Assembly (NCBI RefSeq): GCF_000766865.1
Contig: NZ_JNFA01000002.1
Location: 62,001 to 126,000, forward strand
Source: Listeria booriae
Lineage (GTDB): Bacteria > Bacillota > Bacilli > Lactobacillales > Listeriaceae
Length of the DNA: 64,000 nucleotides
Direction of reading: 5' to 3'
Under the pieces are notes generated by a model. The model worked only from the letters and a program-made list of their open reading frames with translations. It ran no database searches and had not been told where the DNA came from. The first letter of the stretch is position 1. Each line of letters begins with the position of its first letter. A program made the translations under genes and the position numbers. Positions 7,326-15,957 of the stretch are shown here, piece after piece.

Positions 7326-9932
7326 TTACACGGTTTGTTCGTGTAGCGTTGTGACTGGGAAACGTTTGTTTTTGCGAATAGTTAGCGTTAGGATAAGCAG
7401 GGCATTGAAAAGTACGATTAAGCCTACTAAAATCCATGCACTCACTACAAAAAGATGATTTCCAAGTCCTGATGAAATCGCTTGGCGGAAGCCATAAACC
7501 GTGTGTGTCATTGGTAGATAAGGATTGATCGCATTGAAGAATCCGTCTGTTAATGGCATTGGGAACGTTCCTCCGCTGGCACCGAGTTGTAGAACGAGGA
7601 TGACCATCGCGATAAAGCGTCCTGGATTGCCGAGCGCTGTTGCTAAAAGCATTACGAGATACATAAATGTTAGAGACGTCAAGATTGAAATCAAGAAGAA
7701 ATCTCCCATGTGTGCGACATCTAAACCAAGTGCCAACATCACAAAATCAAGAATCAATGCTTGTAAAATCGCAGCGACAAATCCGATAGAGAATTTACTT
7801 AACCACCATGAAACGCCAGATGTTGGTGTCATCGATGGACGGCGAATTGGGAAGATAAAGTTGAACACAAGTGCGCCGACGTAAAGACCAAGAGATAGGA
7901 CGTAAGGTGCTAAACCGTGACCGTAGTTCGGTACGTTGCTTAGTTTTTCTTCGGTTAGTTTTGTTGGTTGGGCAATCATGTCGTATGTTTGTGACGATGG
8001 ATTGATTTCGCCAACTTGTTTGGCACCGTCTTGTAATTTCGTTGCGAGTTCGTTTGTACCGTCGTTCAATGTTAGCAAACCATTGCTTAGTGTTGTGGAA
8101 CCGGCAGCTAGTTTTTGAGAGCCGTCTACAAGTGTTGGAACTTTCGATGTCAGTTGGTTTGTGCCATCTGCTAGTGCGCCTGATCCGGCTAGTAGGGCTG
8201 GATTGTTTTGTGTTAGTTTGGAAGCGCCGTTGATTGCTTGGCCGACACCGCTATTTACTTGGTTCACGCCATTTGTGTAAGCTGTTAAGCCGCTGTTTAG
8301 GCTGTTAGAACCGTCTGCGAGTTGTGAAACACCGCCTGTAAGTGCTGGAATGTTGGCGCTTAGTTGTGATGTTCCGGCTACTAGTTGGTTACTTCCTTTG
8401 GTCACTTGTGCAAGGCCTGCAGTTAGTTGATTAGAGCCATCGATTAAGCCGTTGTCCATTGTTAAACCAGTACGAACAGCTGTAAAACCGTTGACTGCTT
8501 TGTCTGCTGCTGGTAACAAGATACCTGCTTTATTGTTTAATTCGCCAATCGCGGCTTTTAATGTGCCGATGTTGTCTGCCATTGGTTTTAATTGTGTTTG
8601 TAATGTCGTAGCAGTTGTTGTCAAACTTTTTCCTAGTTGTGAGGCGATTTGTGCTTGTTCGCCTGCTTGTTTAGTTAGTTCGGTTTGCAATGCGCCTGCG
8701 ATTTCTTGTTGTTCTGCAGGTGTTAGCTTTTTAAAAGCAGCTGTGTTTGTAATCGCGGCTGTCGTGTTTTTGCCGTTGTTTTGAATCGTTCCGCCGAGCG
8801 CTTTAATGGCTGTGGACATGTTCTCCATCTCGGTTGTGATGGTTTTCATTGTAGCGCTAGCATCGGAATTGCCAAGTTTACTATTGATTTGGGCAATACC
8901 GCTTTGCATTGCTTTTAGGCCGTTGGAAAGTTGCGTGATGTCTTCATTGGATGGTAGGCCGTTGTTCATTTTTTGTAAGCCGGCGTTTAGTTTTTGGCTA
9001 CCGGTTTGTAGTTGTTTGAGGCCATCGTTTAATTGTTGTTGGCCGTTGTTTAGCTCAGGAACTTTAGCGGCTAGTGTTGCTGTGCTGTTGTTTAGCGTAT
9101 TCAGACCGTCTGCAAGTTTCGTGCTACCTGCTACGAGTTCGGATGATTTGCCTGCTAATTGGCTCGTTCCAGATTGCAAGTCACCTAAACCAGCTTGTAG
9201 TTGACTCGTTCCAGCGGTGTATTGGGATAGGGCAGCGTTTAGTTTGACTGCGCCATTATCTAATTTTGTGACACCATTTGCTAATTCTGGCGTGCTACTA
9301 GCCAAATTGTTTAGCTGTTTTGTTAGTTCTTTGCTGCCATCTTTTAGTTTCATAGTACCTTCATCTAATTTCTTCGAGCCATCTGCGGCTGTTTGGAAGC
9401 CATCGCCAACTTTAGAAATTTGTGAGAAAATCGCTTTGGCGTAGCTCTCTGTTACTTTTTTGGAAATTTTAGCATTGACTGCTGATGCGCCTTGTCCTGT
9501 GACAACTTCACCGATGTAGTTCTGCGCTGGGTTGATTTCATAGGAAAGATTCATTTTTTTAGGCGTGTCATCAAGAACGGTAGATGCGTTTTTGGAAAAG
9601 TCTTTCGGGATTGTGATGACCATGTAATAGTCACCGTTTTCGAGACCTTTTTGTGCTGCTTTTGCGTCGATGAAATTCCAGTCTAGATCATTGTTTTTCT
9701 TTAGTTCTTTGACAAGTTCGTTCCCGACATCGAGCTTCTCGCCTTCGTAATTCGCAGCTTGGTCTTCATTGACGACCGCAACAGGAAGGGCATTTGTTTT
9801 GCCATAAGGGTCCCAGACGGATTTTAGAAAAACACCGCCGTATAAGATTGGGATAAATAAAATGACGATTGTCGAAACGAGCAAGATTTTGTTATTTAAT
9901 AGCCGTTTCCATTCTTGTTTTAACATGTTCAT
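7326..9932 (-). CDS. YhgE/Pip family membrane protein
   Basis: 868 residues. One N-terminal membrane helix (KILLVSTIVILFIPILYGGV) is followed by a ~600-residue extracytoplasmic region. A C-terminal block of about five helices (from ~residue 680) resembles ABC-2-type permeases. The central region is built from dozens of short LxxGxxxL units (for example LADGTNQLTSK), giving long rod-like helices. This is the YhgE/phage-infection-protein (Pip) architecture; Lactococcus Pip is a phage receptor, and relatives accompany type VII secretion loci or drug-export operons. Its own role is unknown. It is the second gene of an operon with an Rrf2 regulator 8 bases upstream. The start ATG has AAAGAGTGA 7 bases before it. 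Confidence 0.88.
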   Translation of the reverse strand: MNMLKQEWKRLLNNKILLVSTIVILFIPILYGGVFLKSVWDPYGKTNALPVAVVNEDQAANYEGEKLDVGNELVKELKKNNDLDWNFIDAKAAQKGLENGDYYMVITIPKDFSKNASTVLDDTPKKMNLSYEINPAQNYIGEVVTGQGASAVNAKISKKVTESYAKAIFSQISKVGDGFQTAADGSKKLDEGTMKLKDGSKELTKQLNNLASSTPELANGVTKLDNGAVKLNAALSQYTAGTSQLQAGLGDLQSGTSQLAGKSSELVAGSTKLADGLNTLNNSTATLAAKVPELNNGQQQLNDGLKQLQTGSQKLNAGLQKMNNGLPSNEDITQLSNGLKAMQSGIAQINSKLGNSDASATMKTITTEMENMSTAIKALGGTIQNNGKNTTAAITNTAAFKKLTPAEQQEIAGALQTELTKQAGEQAQIASQLGKSLTTTATTLQTQLKPMADNIGTLKAAIGELNNKAGILLPAADKAVNGFTAVRTGLTMDNGLIDGSNQLTAGLAQVTKGSNQLVAGTSQLSANIPALTGGVSQLADGSNSLNSGLTAYTNGVNQVNSGVGQAINGASKLTQNNPALLAGSGALADGTNQLTSKVPTLVDGSQKLAAGSTTLSNGLLTLNDGTNELATKLQDGAKQVGEINPSSQTYDMIAQPTKLTEEKLSNVPNYGHGLAPYVLSLGLYVGALVFNFIFPIRRPSMTPTSGVSWWLSKFSIGFVAAILQALILDFVMLALGLDVAHMGDFFLISILTSLTFMYLVMLLATALGNPGRFIAMVILVLQLGASGGTFPMPLTDGFFNAINPYLPMTHTVYGFRQAISSGLGNHLFVVSAWILVGLIVLFNALLILTLTIRKNKRFPVTTLHEQTV

Positions 9933-9939
9933 AAAAAAA

Positions 9940-10431
9940 TCACTCTTTCTTGTTTTGATTGCTTGGGTTCGTTATGTTCCAGTTCAGAACTGGGATTTCT
10001 GACTGCTCCATTGTGCGTTTGAGTAGATCTGCGGCTGTTTGTTTGGCTAAGTAATCGCGAAGTAAACTGTTGGCGCCGTTAAAGACGTCATGCAGCACTG
10101 CTTCCCCTTTAGAAGTGTGCACACCATCGCGGAAAACTTTGTTGATCAACCCTGTGTCCGGATAAATCGAAATTTCGCCTTCCATGGACTCAACGACTTC
10201 TAGAAGTGTGATTTGCTCTGGGCTTTTCGCTAAGGAAAAACCGCCGTTATTGCCTGGGACAGAACGAATAATATTCTGGACAACGAGTTTGCGCATGATT
10301 TTCTTTAAGTAGGAAGGCGATACTTGTAAATGTTCGCTAATCGTGTCGGATGCGAGCGGATTATGATTATCTTGCGTCGATAGCAAAACAATGATACAAA
10401 TCGCTTGTTCTACGCCTTTGGTCAATTGCAT
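9940..10431 (-). CDS. Rrf2 family transcriptional regulator
   Basis: 163 residues. The N-terminal winged helix runs QLTKGVEQAICIIVLL, then ISEHLQVSPSYLKKIMRKLV and the wing GNNGGFSLAK; this is the Rrf2 fold. Unlike IscR or NsrR it lacks the three cluster-binding cysteines (only one Cys, in helix 1), so an Fe-S-independent signal is likely. I chose the ATG at 10431 because AGGTGA sits 6 bases before it; a GTG three codons upstream overlaps that site. Adjacent co-transcription with the YhgE-like gene suggests it controls that gene and itself. Confidence 0.88.
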   Translation of the reverse strand: MQLTKGVEQAICIIVLLSTQDNHNPLASDTISEHLQVSPSYLKKIMRKLVVQNIIRSVPGNNGGFSLAKSPEQITLLEVVESMEGEISIYPDTGLINKVFRDGVHTSKGEAVLHDVFNGANSLLRDYLAKQTAADLLKRTMEQSEIPVLNWNITNPSNQNKKE

Positions 10432-10454
10432 TAGATTCACCTCGATTTCATTGT

Positions 10455-10469
10455 GGATATTATTTATCC
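10455..10469. promoter_or_regulatory. Inverted repeat, candidate operator of the Rrf2-yhgE operon
   Basis: GGATA-TTATT-TATCC, perfect 5-base arms, about 24 bases upstream of the Rrf2 start codon. A related TGGATAAA half-site recurs at 10502-10509. Placement suits autoregulation, but no protein-binding evidence is available from sequence. Confidence 0.3.
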
Positions 10470-10652
10470 CTGATTAAGCGTGAAGAAAAGGCTTTTCATC
10501 GTGGATAAAAAAAGTCTATAATTGAATTTACACCCATTTGCGAAAAAAAGCAAGTGTTTTTTCCTAAGTATGCGCTTACGTCTCTAAAAAAGTCATTTAC
10601 GTGAAAATAAACCTTGATGTAGCAGGGCTTTTAATGTAACATAGATGAGAAA

Positions 10653-10692
10653 ACGTAGTTCGAAACCATCCTACGTAAAAAAACTAAGGGAG
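10653..10692 (+). ncRNA. PreQ1-I riboswitch upstream of queT, overlapping the Shine-Dalgarno
   Basis: ACGTAG (10653-10658) pairs with CTACGT (10671-10676) around a 12-base loop beginning TTCG and containing ACC. An A-rich tail AAAAAAACTAAGG follows, ending in the ribosome binding site (AAGGGAG, 10686-10692). This small H-type pseudoknot with an A-rich tail ending in CUAAGG is the preQ1 class I layout. The tail-end AAGG can pair with loop CC, so ligand binding would hide the Shine-Dalgarno and turn off translation. The downstream gene, a queuosine-precursor transporter, fits the ligand exactly. Confidence 0.85.
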
Positions 10693-10702
10693 TAGTTATA
10701 AA

Positions 10703-11188
10703 ATGAAAATAAAAACGTTGACAATCAATGCGATTGTTGCGGCGCTTTATGTTGTCGTGACGCTGGTTGTGGCGCCTTTTGGATTTACGAATATACAATT
10801 TCGCTTGTCTGAAATGTTTAACCACTTAATCGTGTTTGATAAGAAGTATTTTTTTGGAATTGTCATCGGTGTGTTGATTGCGAATTTCTTTTCACCGCTC
10901 GGATGGTATGATTTAGTGTTTGGCGTCGGGCAATCGGCTATTTCACTCTTAATCGTTATTTTATTGAGTAAGTATGTGAAGAACGTGAAGGTACGAATGG
11001 TGCTTACAACACTTGTATTCTCGGCAACGATGTTTATTATTGCATGGGAACTTGCGTTAGTGGCTTCCTTACCATTTTTCTACACATGGTTGACACTGGC
11101 CATCAGCGAATTCATCGTTTTAGCGGTGGGCGCGCCGATTATGTACTATATTAATAAACGCATCGATTTCAAGAAAATTATTAATTAA
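10703..11188 (+). CDS. queT: Queuosine precursor transporter QueT
   Basis: 161 residues, about five to six membrane helices, with the QueT family markers: an N-terminal INAIVAALYVVVTLVVAPFGF, then NIQFRLSEMFNHL and FFSPLGWYDLVFG. QueT is thought to act as the substrate-binding S component of an ECF transporter taking up preQ1/preQ0. The ECF module would be encoded elsewhere. It is a single gene, directly downstream of a preQ1-I riboswitch, the expected regulatory link. It ends at a bidirectional terminator. Confidence 0.93.
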   Translation: MKIKTLTINAIVAALYVVVTLVVAPFGFTNIQFRLSEMFNHLIVFDKKYFFGIVIGVLIANFFSPLGWYDLVFGVGQSAISLLIVILLSKYVKNVKVRMVLTTLVFSATMFIIAWELALVASLPFFYTWLTLAISEFIVLAVGAPIMYYINKRIDFKKIIN

Positions 11189-11194
11189 CAAGCA

Positions 11195-11241
11195 AAAAAG
11201 CATGATGACAAACCATTGCGGTGGCTGTTATCATGCTTTTT
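11195..11241. terminator. Bidirectional terminator between queT and a convergent small gene
   Basis: AAAAAGCATGATGACA (11195-11210) pairs with TGTTATCATGCTTTTT (11226-11241), one wobble. It overlaps the last bases of the minus-strand gene. Confidence 0.85.
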
Positions 11242-11449
11242 ATGATCCACTTAATTTTTCGATGAACCAGTCTTTTTGGTCTTGAATCAAGGTGTCTAGA
11301 GGATTGCTCATTTTTTCGGTGGATGTCGCATCGATATAATTCGTTTTTAAATCGTTCGCCGTATCTTTCACGCTTGGTTGTGTGAGTAGGATGCTGGCGC
11401 CTAGTGCAATGACGAAACATAAGAGCCCGTATCCAATTTTCTTTTTCAA
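11240..11449 (-). CDS. Small membrane-anchored hypothetical protein
   Basis: 69 residues: a lysine-rich start, one hydrophobic segment (IGYGLLCFVIALGASILL) and a ~45-residue polar tail outside the membrane. I do not recognise the family. The start is TTG at 11449, with AGGATG about 8 bases upstream and no better ATG. It is flanked downstream by a shared terminator and upstream by a second exported-protein gene on the same strand, about 85 bases away. Confidence 0.6.
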   Translation of the reverse strand: MKKKIGYGLLCFVIALGASILLTQPSVKDTANDLKTNYIDATSTEKMSNPLDTLIQDQKDWFIEKLSGS

Positions 11450-11534
11450 GGTGATTTCATCCTTCCTGTAGCTGTCGATACCTCTATTCTACAGGATTAA
11501 TGTGAAGCAAAAATGAAAATAATGAGAGAGTTTT

Positions 11535-11990
11535 CTAATAATGACTTCTTCTTGGTGATGTGATGGATGTTTCTGCAAATTTTGGCATGACTTTGTGTTT
11601 TGGTTTGGCTGCCGTTTTTATCGTAATCGAGTGCGTTGTCGTTGCGCCAGATTCGGTTGTTACAGTCAGTACAAATGTATTGGTTTCTTGTAAAAGTGAG
11701 ACCGTGATTTCTTGGTCTTGCACGTAATCTTTTGTCTTGATAGTTGTCACATCATTGTGCAGGCTGATTTTAGCGGGTTGGTCTGTGGTGAATGTGATCG
11801 AAGCACTGTGGCCAGAAACCACGATATAGGGGTTAGCTGCGGTATAATCGTCTATATCAAACATGTCCACAAAGGCATCAGCGCTTAAATTAGAAGTCGT
11901 TGGGCTAGTAGTAGCCGCCTGAACTGGAATATGTATACTGGTCGAAAAAAATAAAATAAATAAAAGTACCTTAAAAAAAGAATTTCTCAT
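11535..11990 (-). CDS. Secreted hypothetical protein
   Basis: 151 residues. A clear signal peptide (FFKVLLFILFFSTSIHIPVQA-A, cleavage after ~residue 26) is followed by a Thr/Ser-rich spacer. A ~80-residue beta-rich domain (SASITFTTDQPAKISL; NTFVLTVTTESGATTTHSITI) then resembles an Ig-like or cadherin-like fold. The C-terminus is basic. No sorting motif is present, so it is probably released or loosely bound. The start ATG at 11990 has AAAGGTGG 9 bases upstream. The family is not recognised. Confidence 0.6.
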   Translation of the reverse strand: MRNSFFKVLLFILFFSTSIHIPVQAATTSPTTSNLSADAFVDMFDIDDYTAANPYIVVSGHSASITFTTDQPAKISLHNDVTTIKTKDYVQDQEITVSLLQETNTFVLTVTTESGATTTHSITIKTAAKPKHKVMPKFAETSITSPRRSHY

Positions 11991-12140
11991 ACGTCACTAC
12001 CACCTTTCTGACTTAAGTATAAACGCAAGAAATGAACAAATTATGAACAAAAAAAGAAGTTTTACGTCATGATGAAATGATACATGAAAAACAGAAATAA
12101 GGGTAGAAAAATGCTCGAAAGGTATGCAAAATAACAATGG

Positions 12141-12152
12141 ATAAAGCTTTAT
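12141..12152. repeat. 12-base perfect palindrome upstream of ydbS
   Basis: ATAAAGCTTTAT, self-complementary, lies about 50 bases before the ydbS start. It could be an operator or chance in an AT-rich stretch. Confidence 0.25.
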
Positions 12153-12201
12153 TTTTCAGGGGTTTTCAAGTATGATTAAAAGAAAAAGGGGAGGGCGTTT
12201 T

Positions 12202-12684
12202 ATGGAGCTTGAGAATTTAGCGCAGAAATTGCCTGAGGAGATTAAGAAGGTCTGGCGGCAGACGTATTTCATTACGATTGGGATTTTCTTAGCAGTCTCT
12301 ATCGGGCTTAGTATATTGTTTTATGCAATAGATATTTCTTTTTGGTGGAGTTTGATTGGGTATGGTGTTACTGTACTTTATTTTGTGCTGACCTTGTTTG
12401 TCATTGTGCCGTTTCGTTGGGCGCGTTGGAGTTATCAGATTAGGCATGATGAGATTGAGATTCAGCACGGCATTATTTTTAGAAGTCGGGTGTTGATTCC
12501 AATGATCCGTGTGCAACATGTGGAAACGGAGCAAGGACCACTTTTACGACGTCAAAAGTTAGTCCGGGTGTCAATTTCAACGGCTGCGACAGTGCATCAT
12601 ATTGAGGCTGTTCGTGCGCAAGAGTCCGATACGTTGCGGCATCATATTTTAGAGCTAGTAAAGGTGGCGAAGGAAGATGTATGA
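12202..12684 (+). CDS. ydbS: PH-domain membrane protein YdbS
   Basis: 160 residues: two N-terminal membrane helices (about 25-75) and one bacterial PH domain (bPH2), recognised by the YQIRHDEIEIQHGIIFRSRVLIPMIRVQHVETEQGP stretch, split here over residues ~85-120. The start is ATG 12202, behind a strong GGGGAGG 7 bases away; an in-frame ATG ten codons earlier has no such site. It forms a two-gene unit with ydbT, stop and start overlapping by eight bases. The pair sits upstream of cgoX-acpS-alr, the Listeria order. In Bacillus, YdbST affects resistance to antimicrobial compounds; the mechanism is not known. Confidence 0.88.
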   Translation: MELENLAQKLPEEIKKVWRQTYFITIGIFLAVSIGLSILFYAIDISFWWSLIGYGVTVLYFVLTLFVIVPFRWARWSYQIRHDEIEIQHGIIFRSRVLIPMIRVQHVETEQGPLLRRQKLVRVSISTAATVHHIEAVRAQESDTLRHHILELVKVAKEDV

Positions 12685-14158
12685 AGATAGACGACTACAT
12701 CCGATTGCCCTTATTAAGGAACTAATTGTTAGTGTTCGCCAGAGCATTATACCGATCGCTGTCGTTATTTTTACGCTGTTTCGTAATTTTAGCGGGAAGG
12801 GGATTTTGTCTTGGTGGATGTATCCGTTGCTTGTTATTGCGCTTATTATCCTGTTGCTCGCGCCTGCTTTGATTAAGTATTTTACATATCGCTATCGCAT
12901 GGATGATAAGGGAATTCGCGTGAAGTATGGGCTGTTTTTTAAGAAGAATATTTTTATTCCGTATGAGCGGATTCAGACGGTGCAGCAGAAGCAGTGGTTT
13001 TTCTACATGCCTTTTCATGTCGTGCAGATTTTAATTGAAACGGCTGGTGGTGGGAAAGCGGAGGCTGATTTGAGCGCCGTGCCGGCAAGTGTTGCACAAG
13101 AATTGAAAGATTTACGTGCGGGCAAAATTGCGGAGTTAGTGGAAGAGGATGCTCCAAGGCAAGAAGCGGTTGATGCGATTGCGGAAGTGAAAGATGAGGA
13201 GAAGCCATTATTTACGTTTGGTCTAGAGACAAAAGAGTTATTGCTGATGGCGGTGACCTCAGGTGGTGTTTTCGGGGCATTCCTGATTATTTTAGCGTTT
13301 GGACAGCAGTTTCGTGATTTGATTCCGGATGATTTTGTGGAAGAGCAGTTTCAGACGTTGATTCGATTTGGTGTCGTGATTCTAATTATTATTGCAGTTC
13401 TGGTTATTCTCGTTTTATGGGGTATTTCGATTGTAACGACATTGTTTAAGTATTTCCAATTCAAATTAATGCGTTTTGAGGATCATCTTGTTGTTGAAAA
13501 AGGGTTATTGCAACGCCAGCATACATCGATTTCTTTGGAGCGGATTCAGTCGATTAAGTTTATTGAATCGCCGCTACGCCAGATGCTGAAACTGGCAACG
13601 GTTCGTGTGGTGACGGCTGGGAGTTCGGGAGATGAGAAGGATTCTGGGGATATTGTGATTTTGCCGATTGTGAAGAAAGCGAAGGCTTTGGAAGTGTTGC
13701 CGCAAATTTTGGAGGGGTATACTTTTCCGATGGAGCAGTTGGAGCGCGTGCCGAAATCGAGTTTGCGACGGTTCTTCTTTATTAACACGTTTTGGACGAT
13801 TCCGGTGATTTTGATTGTTAGTATTTTATTTTTCCCATGGGGATTATTTAGTTTATTATTGTTGCCGCTACTTGGATGGCGAGCGATTGCGGAATACCGG
13901 GCAACTGGTTTTTATGCGACAGATACGGAGCTTGTTTTGCAAGGGAGACCGTTTATTGCTAGAAGGACGGATTTCATGTTGAAGCAGCGCGTGCAGTCAG
14001 CGAAGCGTTCTCAGAGTATTTGGATGCGTAAGGGAAATGTGGCGCATTTTTCCGTGTTGTTAAAGTCAGGACAGACGCATTTGGAGTCATCTGTTCGTTA
14101 TATGGAAAGTGCGGATGCGAACCGGCTATATCATTGGTATCAGCCGTCGAAAAGATAA
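12677..14158 (+). CDS. ydbT: PH-domain membrane protein YdbT
   Basis: 493 residues with three bPH2 domains (near 65-130, 270-340 and 410-485) separated by pairs of membrane helices. Each PH unit shows the same beta-strand pattern seen in YdbS: a YGLFFKKNIFIPYERIQTVQ-type segment, then KGLLQRQHTSISLERIQSIK and GRPFIARRTDFMLKQRVQS. Partner of YdbS at the membrane. The start ATG overlaps the ydbS stop; AGGAAGA immediately precedes it. Confidence 0.88.
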   Translation: MYEDRRLHPIALIKELIVSVRQSIIPIAVVIFTLFRNFSGKGILSWWMYPLLVIALIILLLAPALIKYFTYRYRMDDKGIRVKYGLFFKKNIFIPYERIQTVQQKQWFFYMPFHVVQILIETAGGGKAEADLSAVPASVAQELKDLRAGKIAELVEEDAPRQEAVDAIAEVKDEEKPLFTFGLETKELLLMAVTSGGVFGAFLIILAFGQQFRDLIPDDFVEEQFQTLIRFGVVILIIIAVLVILVLWGISIVTTLFKYFQFKLMRFEDHLVVEKGLLQRQHTSISLERIQSIKFIESPLRQMLKLATVRVVTAGSSGDEKDSGDIVILPIVKKAKALEVLPQILEGYTFPMEQLERVPKSSLRRFFFINTFWTIPVILIVSILFFPWGLFSLLLLPLLGWRAIAEYRATGFYATDTELVLQGRPFIARRTDFMLKQRVQSAKRSQSIWMRKGNVAHFSVLLKSGQTHLESSVRYMESADANRLYHWYQPSKR

Positions 14159-14185
14159 GTCTACGATGCAGAAAGAAGGATTCAA

Positions 14186-15577
14186 ATGAAGAAAATCATA
14201 ATTATTGGTGGCGGTTTGACAGGATTGTCTGCGGCATATTATTTGAATAAGCAGGTGAATCAAGAGGAAGTAGATTGGCAGCTTTTTGAAGCGGATGATC
14301 ATTTTGGCGGGAAATTTAATACGGTGCTGCGCGATGGTTTTATTATTGAGAAGGGACCGGATTCTTTCTTGGCGCGCAAGCCGGCTGGTATGGCGTTAGT
14401 GGAGGATTTGGGCTTGACGGACCAGCTAATTACGAATGCGACTGGGAAGTCTTATATTTATCATGATAAGGCGCTCCATCCGATTCCAGAAGGCTCGGTG
14501 ATGGGGATTCCGACGGATATTCGTGCGTTATTAGAAAGTGATTTATTGACGGATGACGGTAAGGTTCGCGCGTTGGAAGAGCTGATGTTGGAGTCGAATG
14601 TGACGGAAGCCGATCAGTCGATTGGGGATTTCTTTGAGTATCGCTTTGGTAAAGAGATGGTGGTACGCTTGATTGAACCTTTGCTAGCTGGGATTTATGC
14701 GGGGAATATTTATGAGATGAGTTTGCGCGCGACTTTTCCTCAATTTGAAAATACGGCGAAACAACATCGGAGCTTGATGTATGGATTGAAAAGTCATCGT
14801 CCGGAGACGGTGAATACGACGGGAACAGCGAAAACAATTGGTGCGTTTCGGACGCTTGCTGGTGGTTTATCGACGCTGACGGATGCGATTGTGGAGGCTT
14901 TACCTGCGGAACGGTTGCATGCGAATACAGCTGTGAAGTGTATTGAGAATACGACGGTTGTTTTGGAAAATGGAGAACGGATTGTTGCGGATGCGATTAT
15001 TATTGCTGCGACGCATGATGTGGTGCTTTCTTTGCTGGATGTGCCTGCTGTGAAGCCTTTGATGGAGCAGCCGATGACAAGTTTGGCAACTATTTCGCTA
15101 GCTTATGATCAAGACGCTGTGCCTCATCTGCCTGAAGGAACTGGTTTTTTAGTCGCTAGAACGGGAGATTATCACATTACGGCATGTACGTGGGTACAGG
15201 AGAAGTGGCCGCATATGGTACCTGATGGCAAATTATTATTACGTGGTTTTTTAGGTAAGGCTGGCCAAGTTGGTTTGTTAGAACAGACAGATGCGGAAAT
15301 GGTCGGGCATGTGCAGGAAGACTTGAAGGAAATGATCGGGCTAGAAGGTGAGCCGTTATTTTATGAGGTAAGTCGGATGAAAGAAGCGATGCCGCAATAT
15401 ACGGTTGGGCATCAGGAGCGTTTGGAAAAGGTAGAACGTGATTTGAAGCAGCAACACCCGAATATTTTCTTAGCGGGCATGTCTTACCGTGGTGTGGGGA
15501 TTCCAGATTGTATTCAAGCTGGGAAAACGGCGGCGAATGAGGCGAATCAGTTTGTCATGAAGGTGAGCCAGCCATGA
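14186..15577 (+). CDS. cgoX: Coproporphyrinogen III oxidase (CgoX/HemY)
   Basis: 463 residues. It opens with the FAD-binding dinucleotide fold IIIGGGLTGLSAAYYL and continues with the HemY features FGGKFNTVLRDGFIIEKGPDSF and GMSYRGVGIPDCIQAG near the C-terminus. In Firmicutes this enzyme oxidises coproporphyrinogen III to coproporphyrin III in the coproporphyrin-dependent haem pathway; older annotation calls it protoporphyrinogen oxidase. AGAAGGATT lies just upstream of the ATG. Its stop overlaps the acpS start (ATGA), so it is in one operon with acpS and alr. Confidence 0.93.
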   Translation: MKKIIIIGGGLTGLSAAYYLNKQVNQEEVDWQLFEADDHFGGKFNTVLRDGFIIEKGPDSFLARKPAGMALVEDLGLTDQLITNATGKSYIYHDKALHPIPEGSVMGIPTDIRALLESDLLTDDGKVRALEELMLESNVTEADQSIGDFFEYRFGKEMVVRLIEPLLAGIYAGNIYEMSLRATFPQFENTAKQHRSLMYGLKSHRPETVNTTGTAKTIGAFRTLAGGLSTLTDAIVEALPAERLHANTAVKCIENTTVVLENGERIVADAIIIAATHDVVLSLLDVPAVKPLMEQPMTSLATISLAYDQDAVPHLPEGTGFLVARTGDYHITACTWVQEKWPHMVPDGKLLLRGFLGKAGQVGLLEQTDAEMVGHVQEDLKEMIGLEGEPLFYEVSRMKEAMPQYTVGHQERLEKVERDLKQQHPNIFLAGMSYRGVGIPDCIQAGKTAANEANQFVMKVSQP

Positions 15578-15957
15578 TTAAAGGTGTGGGGCTAGATATG
15601 ATTGATTTGGACCGTGTGAAGCAAGTGTTGGAAAAGAATCCGCGATTTGTAGAACGGATTTTAACGACGGAGGAACAGAAATTGTTTGCCAAATATAGTG
15701 GTTCGCGGCAAGTGGAGTTTTTAGCAGGACGGTTTTCTGCGAAGGAAGCCTATGCGAAGGCGAATGGGACTGGATTTGGAAAAGAGTTAAGTTTTACGGA
15801 TGTGGAAGTGTTGACATTGCCGAACGGGCGCCCGGTTTTAACGCAGCCGAAACGCTTGGATGAACGGGTTTTTGTGAGTATTACGCATACAGGACGGAGC
15901 GCCGCGGCACAGGTTATTATTGAAGAAGTAGACAGGAGGCGGAAAGAATGGCAGTAA
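15574..15957 (+). CDS. acpS: Holo-[acyl-carrier-protein] synthase AcpS
   Basis: 127 residues, full length. The [14 protein letters not shown] start carries the Mg-binding Asp, and [16 protein letters not shown] carries the catalytic Glu/Lys. The end, [15 protein letters not shown], completes the family pattern. It transfers 4'-phosphopantetheine from CoA to apo-ACP, activating fatty-acid synthesis. It overlaps cgoX by four bases and alr by ten, so the three are translationally coupled. Confidence 0.96.
   Translation: MIKGVGLDMIDLDRVKQVLEKNPRFVERILTTEEQKLFAKYSGSRQVEFLAGRFSAKEAYAKANGTGFGKELSFTDVEVLTLPNGRPVLTQPKRLDERVFVSITHTGRSAAAQVIIEEVDRRRKEWQ

Noticed and set aside
8452-9204. Several 100-130-codon plus-strand frames
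   Set aside because: Antisense shadows of the repetitive LxxG region of the yhgE-like gene; Cys/Val/Pro-rich composition typical of reverse reading.
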